A DNA stretch of 64,000 bases from Aliidiomarina sanyensis (GCF_003987175.1 NZ_PIPM01000003.1:186001-250000), one strand, 5' to 3'; shown: positions 1-10,459, numbered from the stretch's first letter. Notes: generated by a model from the sequence alone, not told the origin. Made by a program: numbers and translations.

Positions 1-885
1 TTGGTGGCCATGAAAGTGCGCGGCGAAACACCTGAAGAGATCGCGGGGGCTGCCTTGGCGCTTCTCAATGGCTGCAAACAATTTCCCGCTCTCGATTTTC
101 CCGTCGCCGATACCTGTGGAACTGGCGGTGATGGTAGTAACACAATTAATATTTCCACTGCGGCAGCTCTCGTGCTTGCCAGCATGGGCGTGGCCGTCGC
201 CAAACATGGGAATCGCAGTGTTTCCTCTCGTTCAGGTTCAGCGGATGTGCTTGAAGCGCTCGGTGTACCGCTCGATTTATCGCCTGATGAAAACCATCAA
301 CTTCTTAAAGAACACAAGTTTTGCTTCTTATTTGCCCCCCACTATCACCCGGGTGTGCGCTACGCTATGCCGGTCCGCCAAGAATTAAAAACTCGAACCC
401 TGTTCAATCTGCTTGGCCCGTTAATTAATCCCGCGCGGCCTCAAGCACAGCTCCTTGGTGTCTACACCGAGGCATTATGCCGCCCATTAGCGCAAACACT
501 GCAATTACTGGGGTGTCCTCGTGCGATGGTTGTGCATGGCAGCGGACTTGACGAGGTGGCTTTGCATGGTGCAACCACGGTAGTCGAGGTCAATGGCAAG
601 GAGCTCATTGAGTACCAACTCACACCCGAGGATTTTGGCTTCCCACGCGCAGACATTGAGAGCCTCCGCGGCGGCGACGCTGACCAGAACGCGCGTATGC
701 TAAAAGCCGTTTTTGCCGGCCAAGGTGAGCCTGAACATGCCCATGCAATTGCAATGAATGCCGGCTGCATTCGCTATTTGCTCGGCCATTCAAAGAATGT
801 GCGTGATGGAGCGCATGAGGTCTTAGAACACATCCAAAGCGGGAAAGCACTCACGCACTTACAACGATTGCAGGAGGCATTTTAA
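1..885 (+). CDS. trpD: Anthranilate phosphoribosyltransferase, 5' end cut by window
   Basis: This enzyme transfers phosphoribose from PRPP to anthranilate, the second step of tryptophan synthesis. The visible 294 codons carry the PRPP-binding motif GTGGDGSNTINIST, the AKHGNRSVSS segment and the KTRTLFNLLGPLINP block. By comparison with the E. coli domain about 40 N-terminal residues are missing, so the reading frame enters from outside the window and the first codons seen (TTG, GTG) are not the true start. The TAA stop lies 1 nt before the GTG of trpCF, whose ribosome-binding site is inside trpD. It is a stand-alone TrpD as far as can be seen; a fused TrpG domain upstream cannot be excluded. 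Confidence 0.97.
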   Translation: MVAMKVRGETPEEIAGAALALLNGCKQFPALDFPVADTCGTGGDGSNTINISTAAALVLASMGVAVAKHGNRSVSSRSGSADVLEALGVPLDLSPDENHQLLKEHKFCFLFAPHYHPGVRYAMPVRQELKTRTLFNLLGPLINPARPQAQLLGVYTEALCRPLAQTLQLLGCPRAMVVHGSGLDEVALHGATTVVEVNGKELIEYQLTPEDFGFPRADIESLRGGDADQNARMLKAVFAGQGEPEHAHAIAMNAGCIRYLLGHSKNVRDGAHEVLEHIQSGKALTHLQRLQEAF

Positions 886-886
886 C

Positions 887-2392
887 GTGGCTGTGACTGA
901 ATTTATAAATGCGTCTACCCCGACTGTGCTACAAAAAATCTGCGCCACTCGACAAACGCGTCTTGAGGAGATGCGTGTGCACTATCCGGAGGATACCGTG
1001 TTTCAGGCAGCGGAAGAAATGACTCGCCCGACGCGCGACTTTACGGCTGCACTCCAGACGGATTCGGCAGCTTTTATTCTCGAGTGTAAAAAAGCGTCCC
1101 CATCCAAAGGGGTCATTTGCAGTGATTTTGATCCCGTTGCGATCGCACGGGTGTATCAAAGTTATGCAGCCGCGATCTCGGTCCTTACAGAGCCTGACTA
1201 TTTTCAAGGCGATTTCTCCTACCTTCAAGCGGTCAGCGCCCATGTGCAAGTCCCCGTGTTATGCAAAGACTTTATCTTTAGTCGGTATCAAGTGGCCTTG
1301 GCACGTTACTTTGGAGCAGATGCCATCCTGCTCATGCTCTCTGTCCTTGATGATGAAACCTATCGTGCACTGAGTATTTACGCAGAACAACTTGGATTGC
1401 ACATTTTAACGGAAGTGAGTGATGCGGATGAAATGCGTCGGGCCACGGCATTAAACGCCAAAGTCATTGGCATTAATCATCGAAATCTGCGCGATCTCTC
1501 TGTGGATTTACACCGTAGTGAAGTCCTGAGCGCACTTGCACCCAATGAAGCCGTGCTGATTGCTGAATCGGGAATAGAAACAAATGAGCAGGTCCGCCAA
1601 ATTGCGCCATTTGTGAATGGCTTTCTCGTGGGAGGTGCGCTGACCGCACAAACGGATATTGACGCTGCCTGTCGTCGGCTGCTTTACGGTGCGCACAAGG
1701 TGTGTGGATTGACTCGCCCCGCTCATGCATTGATGGCGCGAGATGCCGGCGCATGCTTTGGTGGCCTGATATTTGCCAAACGGTCTCCTCGGTGTATTTC
1801 GCTGCAACAGGCGAAGTCGATCTGCGCGGTCGGTGGATTGCAGTATGTGGGCGTTTTTGCTCTCGATGACTATCACGGATTGTCGGCCACAGAAATCGCT
1901 GGGAACTTGGTGCGTATCGCGCAAGAGCTGCAACTGCGTGCGATCCAGTTACATGACGTTCCTGACTTCCTCGCGCGCCAACCTGATGCAGCAAAAACAC
2001 TCGCGCTCGCATTGACTCGAGCCTTGCCTAGCATCTGCGAACTGTGGGTTGCAGTCAAGGCAGATGAGGTCAACACCATTCAAGCGCAGTTACCGGGAGT
2101 GAATCGCTGGCTACTCGATACTGGGAAAGGTGGCAGTGGCAAGACTTTCAATTGGTCACAAATTCCAACCCATGGACGGGAACACATGATGCTCGCCGGT
2201 GGCCTCAATGCAGAAAATATTACCGCGGCGCTGCGCCTCAACTTGGCCGGGTTTGACGTTAACTCGGGTGTGGAAGTAAGTCCCGGCGCGAAGTGTTCGC
2301 AGCGCGTCCATGGTTTTTTTAACCGGCTGCGCACTTACGGACGCGCGTCTGAAGTCCAAACCACCAAGGCTGAAAAGCAGCCGGTGGAATAA
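887..2392 (+). CDS. trpCF: Bifunctional indole-3-glycerol-phosphate synthase / phosphoribosylanthranilate isomerase
   Basis: The 501-residue protein fuses TrpC (roughly residues 10-265) and TrpF (roughly 268-460), two TIM-barrel enzymes catalysing consecutive tryptophan steps. TrpC hallmarks are [12 protein letters not shown] and LTEPDYFQG; TrpF hallmarks are [10 protein letters not shown] and the phosphate-binding AGGLNAENI with GFDVNSGVE. The chosen GTG start at 887 is preceded by a strong GGAGG at 873-877. The protein is about 45 residues longer than E. coli TrpCF; much of the excess is a basic tail (ending near TKAEKQPVE) without recognisable domain. It sits between trpD and trpB in one operon. 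Confidence 0.97.
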   Translation: MAVTEFINASTPTVLQKICATRQTRLEEMRVHYPEDTVFQAAEEMTRPTRDFTAALQTDSAAFILECKKASPSKGVICSDFDPVAIARVYQSYAAAISVLTEPDYFQGDFSYLQAVSAHVQVPVLCKDFIFSRYQVALARYFGADAILLMLSVLDDETYRALSIYAEQLGLHILTEVSDADEMRRATALNAKVIGINHRNLRDLSVDLHRSEVLSALAPNEAVLIAESGIETNEQVRQIAPFVNGFLVGGALTAQTDIDAACRRLLYGAHKVCGLTRPAHALMARDAGACFGGLIFAKRSPRCISLQQAKSICAVGGLQYVGVFALDDYHGLSATEIAGNLVRIAQELQLRAIQLHDVPDFLARQPDAAKTLALALTRALPSICELWVAVKADEVNTIQAQLPGVNRWLLDTGKGGSGKTFNWSQIPTHGREHMMLAGGLNAENITAALRLNLAGFDVNSGVEVSPGAKCSQRVHGFFNRLRTYGRASEVQTTKAEKQPVE

Positions 2393-2402
2393 GGAGACGA
2401 AT

Positions 2403-3680
2403 ATGCAACCGAATCACACGAAATCTGAACGAAATACGAGTAAAGAAACCATGAACGAAGCCGAACACACAGCAACGCGGGAGCGATTGAGTCCCTACTT
2501 TGGAGATTTTGGTGGCCAGTTTGTCCCCGAGATTCTTCTTCCTGCCCTCGATCAGTTGGAAAACGCGTTTCTTGACGCCCAAGCAGACCCTGAATTTCAA
2601 GCGGAATTTAAGCACCTGCTCGATACCTACTTGGGCCGCCCCACGCCCCTGAGCTTATGTCAAAACCTAACCCAAGGTTCCCCCGCAAAGATTTACATGA
2701 AGCGCGAGGATCTATTGCATGGTGGCGCGCACAAAACCAATCAAGTACTCGGTCAAGCGTTGCTCGCCAAACGAATGGGCAAAACGCGTATTATTGCCGA
2801 AACCGGCGCCGGCCAGCATGGAACTGCGACCGCGCTAGCCTGCGCACTATTGGGACTTGAGTGCATTATTTACATGGGACGAAAAGACGCGGAGCGGCAA
2901 CAACCCAACGTATTTCGTATGGAGCTGATGGGTGCCAAAGTGGTCCCTGTGGATGCGGGCAGCGGCACACTCAAAGACGCGGTCAATGAAGCCATGCGGG
3001 ATTGGACTGCGAGCTATCCAACGACCCATTATTTACTTGGAACGGCAGCAGGTCCCCACCCATTCCCAACCATTGTTCGTGAATTCCACCGGATGATTGG
3101 AGCCGAAGCAAAAGCTCAGATTTTGGCAGCCGAAGGCCGTCTGCCTGATGAAGTCATTGCCTGTGTCGGAGGTGGCTCCAATGCCATTGGCATGTTCGCA
3201 GAATTTATTGATGAACCGGGCGTTCGTTTGACCGGTGTTGAGCCGGCCGGACGCGGGGTCGAAAGCGGTCATCACGGGGCCACCCTAAGTGCTGGGAAAC
3301 CCGGTGTTTTGCACGGCTGCCGGTCGTTCTTAATGCAGGATCCGGATGGTCAAGTCGAAGAGTCCTACTCGGTCTCTGCAGGATTGGACTATCCTGGCGT
3401 GGGGCCCCAGCACGCGCATCTGCATGCCATCGGGCGTGCACAATATACCAGTGTTACCGACGAACAGGCGCTCGAAGCGTTCCAGCTTATTTCCCGACAC
3501 GAGGGAATTATTCCTGCACTTGAATCGGCCCACGCGATGGCCTACGCCATCGAGCGAGCGAAGCATGCGACCAAGCCTGAGATCCTGCTGGTGAATCTAT
3601 CGGGTCGTGGTGACAAAGACATTGATCACGTACGACGCATTTTTGCAGCACAGGCGGCAGCAAACGGAGGTGCAAAATGA
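2403..3680 (+). CDS. trpB: Tryptophan synthase beta chain
   Basis: This PLP enzyme condenses indole and serine to tryptophan in the alpha2-beta2 complex. The Schiff-base lysine is in [11 protein letters not shown] (about residue 111 from this start) and the phosphate cup is [11 protein letters not shown] place the start at the ATG 2403 because AAGGAG lies at 2391-2396. This gives 425 residues, about 25-30 more than usual, all in a polar N-terminal extension. A second ATG at 2451 would restore the usual length but has only a weak AAAGAAA upstream. It follows trpCF after 10 nt and overlaps trpA. Confidence 0.96.
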   Translation: MQPNHTKSERNTSKETMNEAEHTATRERLSPYFGDFGGQFVPEILLPALDQLENAFLDAQADPEFQAEFKHLLDTYLGRPTPLSLCQNLTQGSPAKIYMKREDLLHGGAHKTNQVLGQALLAKRMGKTRIIAETGAGQHGTATALACALLGLECIIYMGRKDAERQQPNVFRMELMGAKVVPVDAGSGTLKDAVNEAMRDWTASYPTTHYLLGTAAGPHPFPTIVREFHRMIGAEAKAQILAAEGRLPDEVIACVGGGSNAIGMFAEFIDEPGVRLTGVEPAGRGVESGHHGATLSAGKPGVLHGCRSFLMQDPDGQVEESYSVSAGLDYPGVGPQHAHLHAIGRAQYTSVTDEQALEAFQLISRHEGIIPALESAHAMAYAIERAKHATKPEILLVNLSGRGDKDIDHVRRIFAAQAAANGGAK

Positions 3681-4489
3681 GCCAACGTTATGCCTCCATG
3701 TTCACCGCCTTACAACAGAAGAATCAAGGCGCTTTCGTTCCATTCGTGACCTTGGGTGATCCCGATTTGGCGCAGAGCGAAGCCATCATCCGTACACTCA
3801 TAGACGCCGGAGCCGATGCGCTCGAATTGGGCCTGCCTTTTTCTGATCCGGTCGCGGACGGGCCCGTCATTCAAGCTGCCAATATTCGTGCATTGAAACA
3901 CCACGTGCGCATCCAAGATTGCTTTGATCTGATTGCCAGGGTTCGTGCGGACTTCCCCGAAATTCCCATCGGGCTTTTAGTATATTGCAACCTTGTGGTC
4001 GCCAATGGCAGTGACAGCTTTTATCAGCGGGCCGCTGCGGCAGGTGTCGATTCTGTGCTAGTCGCAGATGTGCCCTTACGTGAAGGAAAGCGTTTCATGT
4101 CGGATGCGAAGGCCCACGGAATTGCCCCCATTTTCATCGCGCCACCGGATGCCTCGGAAGCCACCTTAAAACAAGTTGCAGAGTACAGCGAGGGGTACAT
4201 CTATTTACTCAGCCGCGCGGGGGTAACTGGGGCGAATGATACCGTCAATGCACCGGCCGAAGCGCTCATTCAAACACTCAAAGATGCCGGAGGCGCACCT
4301 GCCTTGCTCGGATTCGGCATTGCGCGTCCCGAGCATGTCCAAGCAGCAGTGCGGGCGGGCGCTGGTGGTGCGATCAGTGGATCCGCAATTGTCTCCATTA
4401 TCGCCAATAATTTGGATGCCCCCGATACCATGCTCAAGGAGCTACACACCTTTGTGCAAGGAATGAAAGCAGCAACGATTCGCGATTAA
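3677..4489 (+). CDS. trpA: Tryptophan synthase alpha chain
   Basis: TrpA cleaves indole-3-glycerol phosphate and passes indole to TrpB through the intersubunit tunnel. The 270-residue TIM barrel has the catalytic glutamate and aspartate in [15 protein letters not shown] (Glu50 and Asp61), and the phosphate-binding segment [12 protein letters not shown] near residue 230. The ATG overlaps the trpB stop as ATGA, implying translational coupling. It is the last gene of the trp operon, and a terminator-like hairpin follows. Confidence 0.97.
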   Translation: MSQRYASMFTALQQKNQGAFVPFVTLGDPDLAQSEAIIRTLIDAGADALELGLPFSDPVADGPVIQAANIRALKHHVRIQDCFDLIARVRADFPEIPIGLLVYCNLVVANGSDSFYQRAAAAGVDSVLVADVPLREGKRFMSDAKAHGIAPIFIAPPDASEATLKQVAEYSEGYIYLLSRAGVTGANDTVNAPAEALIQTLKDAGGAPALLGFGIARPEHVQAAVRAGAGGAISGSAIVSIIANNLDAPDTMLKELHTFVQGMKAATIRD

Positions 4490-4497
4490 AGAAACCT

Positions 4498-4528
4498 GTT
4501 TAAGCCATCCCGCTTAAGACTTTTCTTT
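4498..4528 (+). terminator. Candidate Rho-independent terminator of the trp operon
   Basis: GTTTAAGC (4498-4505) pairs with GCTTAA-G-AC (4512-4520, one bulge) around a six-base loop and is followed by TTTTCTTT. It begins 8 nt after the trpA stop and just precedes the 3' end of the convergent perM gene. The stem is A/T-rich, so it may be weak. Confidence 0.55.
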
Positions 4529-4534
4529 ATCCGC

Positions 4535-5659
4535 TCACTCGGTTGGATTTGCCGGCGCGTCTTGTGCCGGCTTATTTTGTACCGGCTTATTTTGTGCAGG
4601 TAGGTCCAACTCATGAGCATGGTGTTTGAGCTCATCACCACTGAGCATGATAGCCAACCAACGGGTATTGGGATTTTCTTCAAATCCAATTTTTACCATC
4701 ATGGTTAACGGCACTGATAACAGCATACCGACCGGCCCAAGGAGCCAACCCCAAAAGATCAATGACAAAAAGACCACCAAAGTTGACAGACCCAAACCCC
4801 GGCCCATCACACGAGGTTCAATCAGATTTCCCATCACCAGATTAATCGCTAGGTAGAGCGCAGCAACCGCACCCGCCATCAAAGGCGAGAACTGAATCAA
4901 TGCCATAATAACCGCAGGAATTGCGGCTAAGATCGAGCCGATATTGGGGATATAGTTAAATAAAAAGGCGACCACAGCCCACAAAATAAAGTGGTCAACA
5001 CCGAGCAACCATAGACCAAAACCTACTAAGAATCCGGTCACCAAACTAATAATGGTTTTCAGCGCAAGATACTTATTGATAGCGATCAGCATCGATGAAA
5101 AGCGCTTCATTTGCTTTTCTGGCTGCCCAAAAGCCAAACTAATCTTTTTTGGAATAAGGGCCGATTCCGCCAACATAAATGCGACAATCAGAAGGATCAG
5201 CAGGGTGTTGGTCAGCATCCCACCCAGACTCGATAAAATGTTCACCGCCATTGACATCAATCGGGCCGGATCGAACTGTTCCTGCAGAAGTGCTTGATTC
5301 AAATGAATATTGAACTGTGCGGCAAAGGTCACCAACGCGGAAAATTGCTCTGTCATGCGTGCCCGGTACACAGGCATGTTCAGGGTGAATTCATTGACCG
5401 ATTGGACAATCAGGCCCGCCAACGCAAAGCCCGCCACCAAAATGACCATCACAATCGCGACAATCGCTGCAAACGGCGGGAGATTCTTTAACCGAAACCA
5501 TTGAATGACCGGTTGAAAAATGATGGTAATAAATAAAGCGAGCAGAAAAGGCACGACAATCACGCTAGCGGCCTTCACTCCAGCCAAGATGACAACAATA
5601 GCGGCCGCCACCACGAAAATTTTACTCATCGATGAAAGTGCCGAAGACTGGTCTGACAT
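4535..5659 (-). CDS. AI-2E family transporter (PerM/TqsA type)
   Basis: This is a 374-residue inner-membrane protein with about seven or eight hydrophobic segments spread from residue 10 to 330. It has the arrangement of the AI-2E transporter family, including the FNYIPNIGSILAAIPAV region and the C-terminal GWLLGPVGMLLSVPLT segment. Members export small molecules such as autoinducer-2 or act as ion antiporters; the substrate here cannot be read from sequence. The cytoplasmic C terminus ends in an imperfect repeat of PVQNKPAQ-type units, an unstructured tail. The start has a GGAG 8-10 nt upstream. It is convergent with trpA and divergent from the epimerase gene. Confidence 0.88.
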   Translation of the reverse strand: MSDQSSALSSMSKIFVVAAAIVVILAGVKAASVIVVPFLLALFITIIFQPVIQWFRLKNLPPFAAIVAIVMVILVAGFALAGLIVQSVNEFTLNMPVYRARMTEQFSALVTFAAQFNIHLNQALLQEQFDPARLMSMAVNILSSLGGMLTNTLLILLIVAFMLAESALIPKKISLAFGQPEKQMKRFSSMLIAINKYLALKTIISLVTGFLVGFGLWLLGVDHFILWAVVAFLFNYIPNIGSILAAIPAVIMALIQFSPLMAGAVAALYLAINLVMGNLIEPRVMGRGLGLSTLVVFLSLIFWGWLLGPVGMLLSVPLTMMVKIGFEENPNTRWLAIMLSGDELKHHAHELDLPAQNKPVQNKPAQDAPANPTE

Positions 5660-5752
5660 ACGGTGCTCTCCGTATCTGTTGTTTTAGTGCTAAGCTGATG
5701 ACGATACGTCATTATTCGAGGCCTCACAAGTTCAACTGATTCGGAGCAGCCC

Positions 5753-6646
5753 ATGAAAATTCTAATGACCGGTGGAACGGGGTTTGTCGGTTCAGCCTTT
5801 ATCAAACGCTATGGTGATCAACACGAAATCACCGTGGTATCCCGTCATCCTATACAGGCCAAGAAAACCCTTGGTCCGACGGTGTCCGTTCTGCCCAGTC
5901 TTGCGGAACTTGAGCACCTCAATGCGTTTGATGCGGTGATTAATTTAGCAGGCGAACCTATCGCGGATAAACGCTGGACTGATGCGCAGAAAGAGCGTAT
6001 TGAACAATCTCGCTGGCATATCACAGAGACATTAGTTGGCCTCTGTGCTGCCTCGGATCACCCACCACACACCTTTCTATCCGGTTCTGCCATCGGCTAC
6101 TACGGACGACAAGGCGCGACGCCTGTCACCGAAGATGACAACACGCCCCATGACGAATTCAGTCATCAATTATGTAAGCGCTGGGAAGCAATTGCTCAGG
6201 AGGCCGCCTCTGAACAGACTCGGGTGTGTTTGTTACGCACTGGTGTGGTGTTGGCGGGTCACGGTGGCGCCCTGAAAAAAATGCTGCCCCCATTTCGTCT
6301 CGGGCTCGGTGGACCCATTGGTGACGGCCAGCAAATGATGTCCTGGATTCATTTGGATGATATGGTGGCTGGAATTCAATTTCTCCTTGAACATGATCAG
6401 TGCCAAGGACCCTACAACTTTACCGCACCTCATCCAGCCTCCAACGAAGCGTTCAGTAAAACCTTAGGGAAAGTCTTGCATCGACCCGCCTTCTTCAGGG
6501 TCCCAGCGTTTGTCCTGCGTACTGCGCTGGGTGAAATGTCGGATTTACTGCTAACCGGACAAGCTGTGTTACCCCAGCGGCTTGAACAAGCTGGATTTGT
6601 CTTTGAATACCCACAATTAGAGCAGGCGCTACACGCAAGCGTATAG
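5753..6646 (+). CDS. TIGR01777-type NAD(P)-dependent epimerase (YfcH family)
   Basis: This 297-residue extended short-chain dehydrogenase has the N-terminal Rossmann motif GGTGFVG (residues 7-13), the VINLAGEPIADKRW segment typical of the SulA/YfcH family, and SAIGYYG where SDR enzymes place the catalytic tyrosine. The C terminus holds the family's AVLPQRLEQAGFVF block. The physiological substrate of this family is not established. The ATG at 5753 is preceded by GGAG. It is divergent from perM, and 14 nt separate its end from the end of the ybbP-like gene. Confidence 0.85.
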   Translation: MKILMTGGTGFVGSAFIKRYGDQHEITVVSRHPIQAKKTLGPTVSVLPSLAELEHLNAFDAVINLAGEPIADKRWTDAQKERIEQSRWHITETLVGLCAASDHPPHTFLSGSAIGYYGRQGATPVTEDDNTPHDEFSHQLCKRWEAIAQEAASEQTRVCLLRTGVVLAGHGGALKKMLPPFRLGLGGPIGDGQQMMSWIHLDDMVAGIQFLLEHDQCQGPYNFTAPHPASNEAFSKTLGKVLHRPAFFRVPAFVLRTALGEMSDLLLTGQAVLPQRLEQAGFVFEYPQLEQALHASV

Positions 6647-6660
6647 CACCTGTTCGTTTG

Positions 6661-9159
6661 TTACGCTAGGTTCCGGATTAAATGGCCAGTGCGCTGTCGT
6701 AACATGCGCCAGCACACGGCCCACCCAAGCACTGCAACCACCAAGGCGCCTAAGCCGGGACCCAGAATCCAGAAACGTAAGTGGAGTGCGGGTTGCATGT
6801 TGAAGACTTGCGTTTGGAGCAGATAGATCGACAGCTCCATCGCTAAAGTAGCGATCAATCCTGCCAGCGCTCCGAGTACAACAAACTCATAGGTCACCGC
6901 ACGCGATAGAAGCTTTGAGCGCGCCCCAAGGGTTCGCAAAATAACCAGCTCTTGCTGCCGCTCTTCAAGCGAGGCTTGAACCTGCGCTACCAAAACCAAT
7001 GCTCCAGCCAGTATCACGAGGATCATCACGAAGGTGATCGCTAGAGACACATGACCAATGACGTCGCGAATTTGCGTCAAGATATCTTCCACGTCAATCA
7101 GGGATGCCTGTGGGAAGTCCCGGAAGAGTGAATACAATTCCGCGCGACGCTCAGGTGGCAAATAGAAACTTGCGATATAAGTCGCTGGCATGTCTTCTAA
7201 CAAGTCGGGGCTAAACACCATATAGAAATTCGGCTGCATGGTATTCCAATCGACTTCACGAATATTGGTCACGGGCACGGTAAACTCATCGGCCGCCACG
7301 CGGAACGTCAATTCATCTCCGAGACCGATATTGATCCGCTCCGCGACTTGTGATTCCACCGAAACGCCCGGCTCACCTTCGCGAAACCACTCGCCCCGTA
7401 ACAGAGTATTTTCCGCCGGAAGATCTCGCCGCCACGTCAATTGCAGCTCCCGACCGAATCCTTCCCGGAATTCACTTTCATCGCGCTCTTCCTTCGTGAC
7501 CGCGTCGCGGACCAAATCGCCATTGATGGCCACCAAGCGACCCGGAACGATAGGATATAAATCGGTTGCTCGAATATGCTGACGCTCAAACATGCTTTGC
7601 ATCGGCTCAACCTGATGGGGCGCGACATTCACCACAAAATAGTTCGGTGCATCATCCGGCAATTGATTCTGCCAATCTTCCAACAGCTCGTGACGCAGGG
7701 CCAACACCAGTAAGAACAGCATAACTGCCACAGAGAAACTAAGCATCTGCATGCTGTTTTCCGCAGCACGACGCTGCAATCCTGCCATCGCAAGACGCCA
7801 GCTACTTCCCGCTTGCATCCCCGCCTGCCGGCTCGCCCGAATAAACAAACGACTGATCCCCAGCAGCAAAAACATCGCAAAAATTCCGCCCGCGAATAAC
7901 GCTGATGACAGAATAAACGACCCACTATATAACACCATCAAGGTATATACGGTGCCGCCTGCAATCACCCAGTGAACCCACTTCGCCAGCCCACTCGCAA
8001 GCATATCGCGGCGCAAAACACGCAAAGGAGGAATCTTGAGGAGACGTAACAATGGGTAGAGGCTAAACATAATCGCGCACAACAGGCCGGTTGCAATGGC
8101 GAGCACATAAGGTCCCGTGCCCCCTTCCGGAAGCACATATCCGAGTTGTGCACTGACCCACCCCGTCACGCTCCATTGCAACGCGGTTCCGAGGAGCAAT
8201 CCAAGTAGAATGCTCACCCCCGTGAGTAGCAATAAGTGCAGAGTGAAAATGCGACCAATTTGCCCAGTGCGTCCACCGAGGGTTTTCATAATGGCAACCG
8301 CGTCAAAATTTCGCTGCGCGTAGCGTTGCGCAGCAACCGCCACTGCCGTCGCCGCCAATACAACACCCAACAAACTCGCGAGGAGCATAAATCGCTCCGC
8401 TCGGTTCAGGGCACTCGACAACGGAGAGTCACCGTCCTGAATGCTAGTCCACCGCTGGGTGACATCATCCAGTTGTGGCATCAACCAGTTCTCAAAGCGC
8501 TGGATATTGCCCGGATCTCCGGCAAACAGGTAATTGTAGTTCACACGACTTCCGGGTTGAATTAAGCCAGTCCGGTCCAACTCATCAATATATATCAGCA
8601 CCGTGGGGCTATCCGTAAACACACTGAACCCGGCATCCGGCTGATGGGCCAAAATCTGCGTTACGGTGAATTCCGCATCACCAATCTCGATCGACTCGCC
8701 GATATCGAGTGCGAGTGTATTGAACAGACTTCCTTGTACCCAGGCCTCACCCGGCGCTGGGAGCATGTCGGTTCGTTCGCCATCTACATAAGGCGCTTGC
8801 GCGATTTCTAAATGACCACGCAGCGGATAACCGGAGCTAACCGCTTTTACTTCCACCAGCGTCAATTCACCATTCGCGAACGCCATGGAATTAAACGTCG
8901 TTCTCCGCGCCCACGCCACATCATCCTGCTCTGCACGTTCAAGCCATTCGGTTGGTATTTCTGCGCCGCGCGAACGCAGCACACGGTCTGCCGCAAGGAA
9001 TTCAGCACTGCGATCGAGCAAACCCAGCTGCAAACGCTCGCTAAATACCGACAGCGACAACACCGCACACACCGCGAGTGCAACCGCCGCCGCCATAATG
9101 GTGAGTTCGCCCCGACGCAACTCATGTTTTAATAATCGCCACGAGATCTTATGCCACAT
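6661..9159 (-). CDS. ybbP: ABC transporter permease, FtsX-like (YbbP family)
   Basis: This is an 832-residue membrane protein with an N-terminal transmembrane segment, a large periplasmic domain, and FtsX-like four-helix permease blocks near residues 250-400 and 690-815, with further helices around 405-500. This double FtsX layout matches E. coli YbbP, the partner of the YbbA ATPase and a relative of lipoprotein-type mechanotransmission exporters. The start overlaps the end of ybbA by 11 bp, so the two are co-transcribed and probably coupled. Substrate unknown; in E. coli the pair lies beside tesA, as here. Confidence 0.9.
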   Translation of the reverse strand: MWHKISWRLLKHELRRGELTIMAAAVALAVCAVLSLSVFSERLQLGLLDRSAEFLAADRVLRSRGAEIPTEWLERAEQDDVAWARRTTFNSMAFANGELTLVEVKAVSSGYPLRGHLEIAQAPYVDGERTDMLPAPGEAWVQGSLFNTLALDIGESIEIGDAEFTVTQILAHQPDAGFSVFTDSPTVLIYIDELDRTGLIQPGSRVNYNYLFAGDPGNIQRFENWLMPQLDDVTQRWTSIQDGDSPLSSALNRAERFMLLASLLGVVLAATAVAVAAQRYAQRNFDAVAIMKTLGGRTGQIGRIFTLHLLLLTGVSILLGLLLGTALQWSVTGWVSAQLGYVLPEGGTGPYVLAIATGLLCAIMFSLYPLLRLLKIPPLRVLRRDMLASGLAKWVHWVIAGGTVYTLMVLYSGSFILSSALFAGGIFAMFLLLGISRLFIRASRQAGMQAGSSWRLAMAGLQRRAAENSMQMLSFSVAVMLFLLVLALRHELLEDWQNQLPDDAPNYFVVNVAPHQVEPMQSMFERQHIRATDLYPIVPGRLVAINGDLVRDAVTKEERDESEFREGFGRELQLTWRRDLPAENTLLRGEWFREGEPGVSVESQVAERINIGLGDELTFRVAADEFTVPVTNIREVDWNTMQPNFYMVFSPDLLEDMPATYIASFYLPPERRAELYSLFRDFPQASLIDVEDILTQIRDVIGHVSLAITFVMILVILAGALVLVAQVQASLEERQQELVILRTLGARSKLLSRAVTYEFVVLGALAGLIATLAMELSIYLLQTQVFNMQPALHLRFWILGPGLGALVVAVLGWAVCWRMLRQRTGHLIRNLA

Positions 9160-9829
9160 TGCGTTGCTCCGTCAGCACACCGCCATCGAGGTGGAGAATT
9201 CGATCACAGCGCTCGGCCAGACTATTATCATGGGTGACCATCACCAGCGTCGTTCCAAACTCTCGGTTCAATTCAAAGAGCAGTGCCTCAATCCGTTCGC
9301 CGGTTTTGCTGTCCAGATTACCCGTAGGTTCATCCGCAAATAAAATTTGTGGTCGGCCAATAAACGCCCGCGCAATCGCCACACGCTGCTGCTCTCCCCC
9401 AGAAAGTTGATTTGGATAGTGAGTTAAACGTTCTTCAAGGCCAACTTTCTTCAATAGTTCACGAGCCTGTTGCTCAGGATGTTTGCTGCCTGCTAATTCA
9501 GCGGGCAGCATCACGTTTTCGAGGGCCGTTAAACTCTGAATAAGAAGAAAAGATTGAAAAATGAATCCAATCTTTTGCCCACGCAGAATTGCACGCTGCT
9601 CTTCATCCAATTCACTTAAATTTACGTTATCTATGGTAATGTGTCCGGAGCTGGGTAGATCCAAACCGGCCATGAGCGAGAGCAATGTAGACTTCCCTGA
9701 ACCTGATGCCCCGACGACAGCGACCGCTTCACCGGCATCAATAGTAAAATCCATAGGCTGAAGAATTTGCAATTCACCTTGGGTCGTCACAACATTGCGA
9801 GAAACGGACTGAACTTGAATAAGTGCCAT
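9149..9829 (-). CDS. ybbA: ABC transporter ATP-binding protein (YbbA family)
   Basis: This is the 226-residue cytoplasmic ATPase of a LolD/MacB-type transporter. Walker A is GASGSGKS (about residue 40), the signature is LSGGEQQR, and Walker B is ILFADEPTGNLDS with the catalytic glutamate present. The switch histidine is in VTHD. It powers the YbbP permease encoded immediately downstream. Its ATG (minus strand, 9829) directly abuts the ATG of tesA on the other strand, so the two starts are back to back with no intergenic DNA. Confidence 0.95.
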   Translation of the reverse strand: MALIQVQSVSRNVVTTQGELQILQPMDFTIDAGEAVAVVGASGSGKSTLLSLMAGLDLPSSGHITIDNVNLSELDEEQRAILRGQKIGFIFQSFLLIQSLTALENVMLPAELAGSKHPEQQARELLKKVGLEERLTHYPNQLSGGEQQRVAIARAFIGRPQILFADEPTGNLDSKTGERIEALLFELNREFGTTLVMVTHDNSLAERCDRILHLDGGVLTEQRNVA

Positions 9830-10459
9830 ATGCTGAAAAAATTCCTTTACGTCATTTTGGTTGCGCTCATTGCGCTGTCTTCCACAGTACGTGCGAGCGA
9901 GTCAAATGTATCATTAATGGTGCTCGGTGATAGCCTTGCCGCAGGGTATGGCATCGCGGAAGCCGATACATGGGTTGCAGATATTGGTCGAACATGGCGA
10001 ACCCATCATCCCCGACTCCAGATCATCAACGCGAGCATTAGTGGTGAGACCACCCAAGGGGGACTGTCTCGTCTTGAAAGTCTGTTAGATCGCCATGCGC
10101 CTGATGTTGTTTTTATTGAGTTGGGCGGCAACGATGGGTTGCGTGGCTTCAACTTGAACACGATGGAGTCTAATCTACGCCAGATGGTTGAGATCCTCCA
10201 GTCCAGAAACGTGAAAGTTGCCATCAGTGAAATTGAGATCCCACCGAATCTCGGACGCCGATACACACAAATGTTCCGGGATGTCTTTCACCGGGTCGCA
10301 GACGATATGGAGATTCCATTGATTCCCTTTTTCATGCGGGAAATTGCACTCAATCCAGATTACATGCAAAGCGACGGCATTCACCCGAATCTTTCGGCCC
10401 AGCCGGTCATTGCGGATATTATGGAACCGCAATTGCGTGCTTTGTTGGAGGCCCTGTGA
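9830..10459 (+). CDS. tesA: Periplasmic acyl-CoA thioesterase / lysophospholipase (GDSL family)
   Basis: TesA hydrolyses acyl-CoA, lysophospholipid and arylester substrates in the periplasm. The 209-residue protein starts with a signal peptide (hydrophobic residues about 5-18, cleavage near VRA-SES). It has all SGNH blocks: nucleophile Ser35 in LGDSLAAGYG, Gly in SISGETTQGG, Asn in GGNDG, and the Asp-His pair in DGIHPN. The ATG at 9830 gives a good signal peptide, but no clear Shine-Dalgarno precedes it. Any promoter must lie within ybbA. The stop overlaps the GTG start of folK. Confidence 0.93.
   Translation: MLKKFLYVILVALIALSSTVRASESNVSLMVLGDSLAAGYGIAEADTWVADIGRTWRTHHPRLQIINASISGETTQGGLSRLESLLDRHAPDVVFIELGGNDGLRGFNLNTMESNLRQMVEILQSRNVKVAISEIEIPPNLGRRYTQMFRDVFHRVADDMEIPLIPFFMREIALNPDYMQSDGIHPNLSAQPVIADIMEPQLRALLEAL

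Noticed and set aside
1473-2012. 179-codon open frame on the minus strand
   Set aside because: It is antisense to trpCF and rich in Arg/His, typical of a shadow frame.
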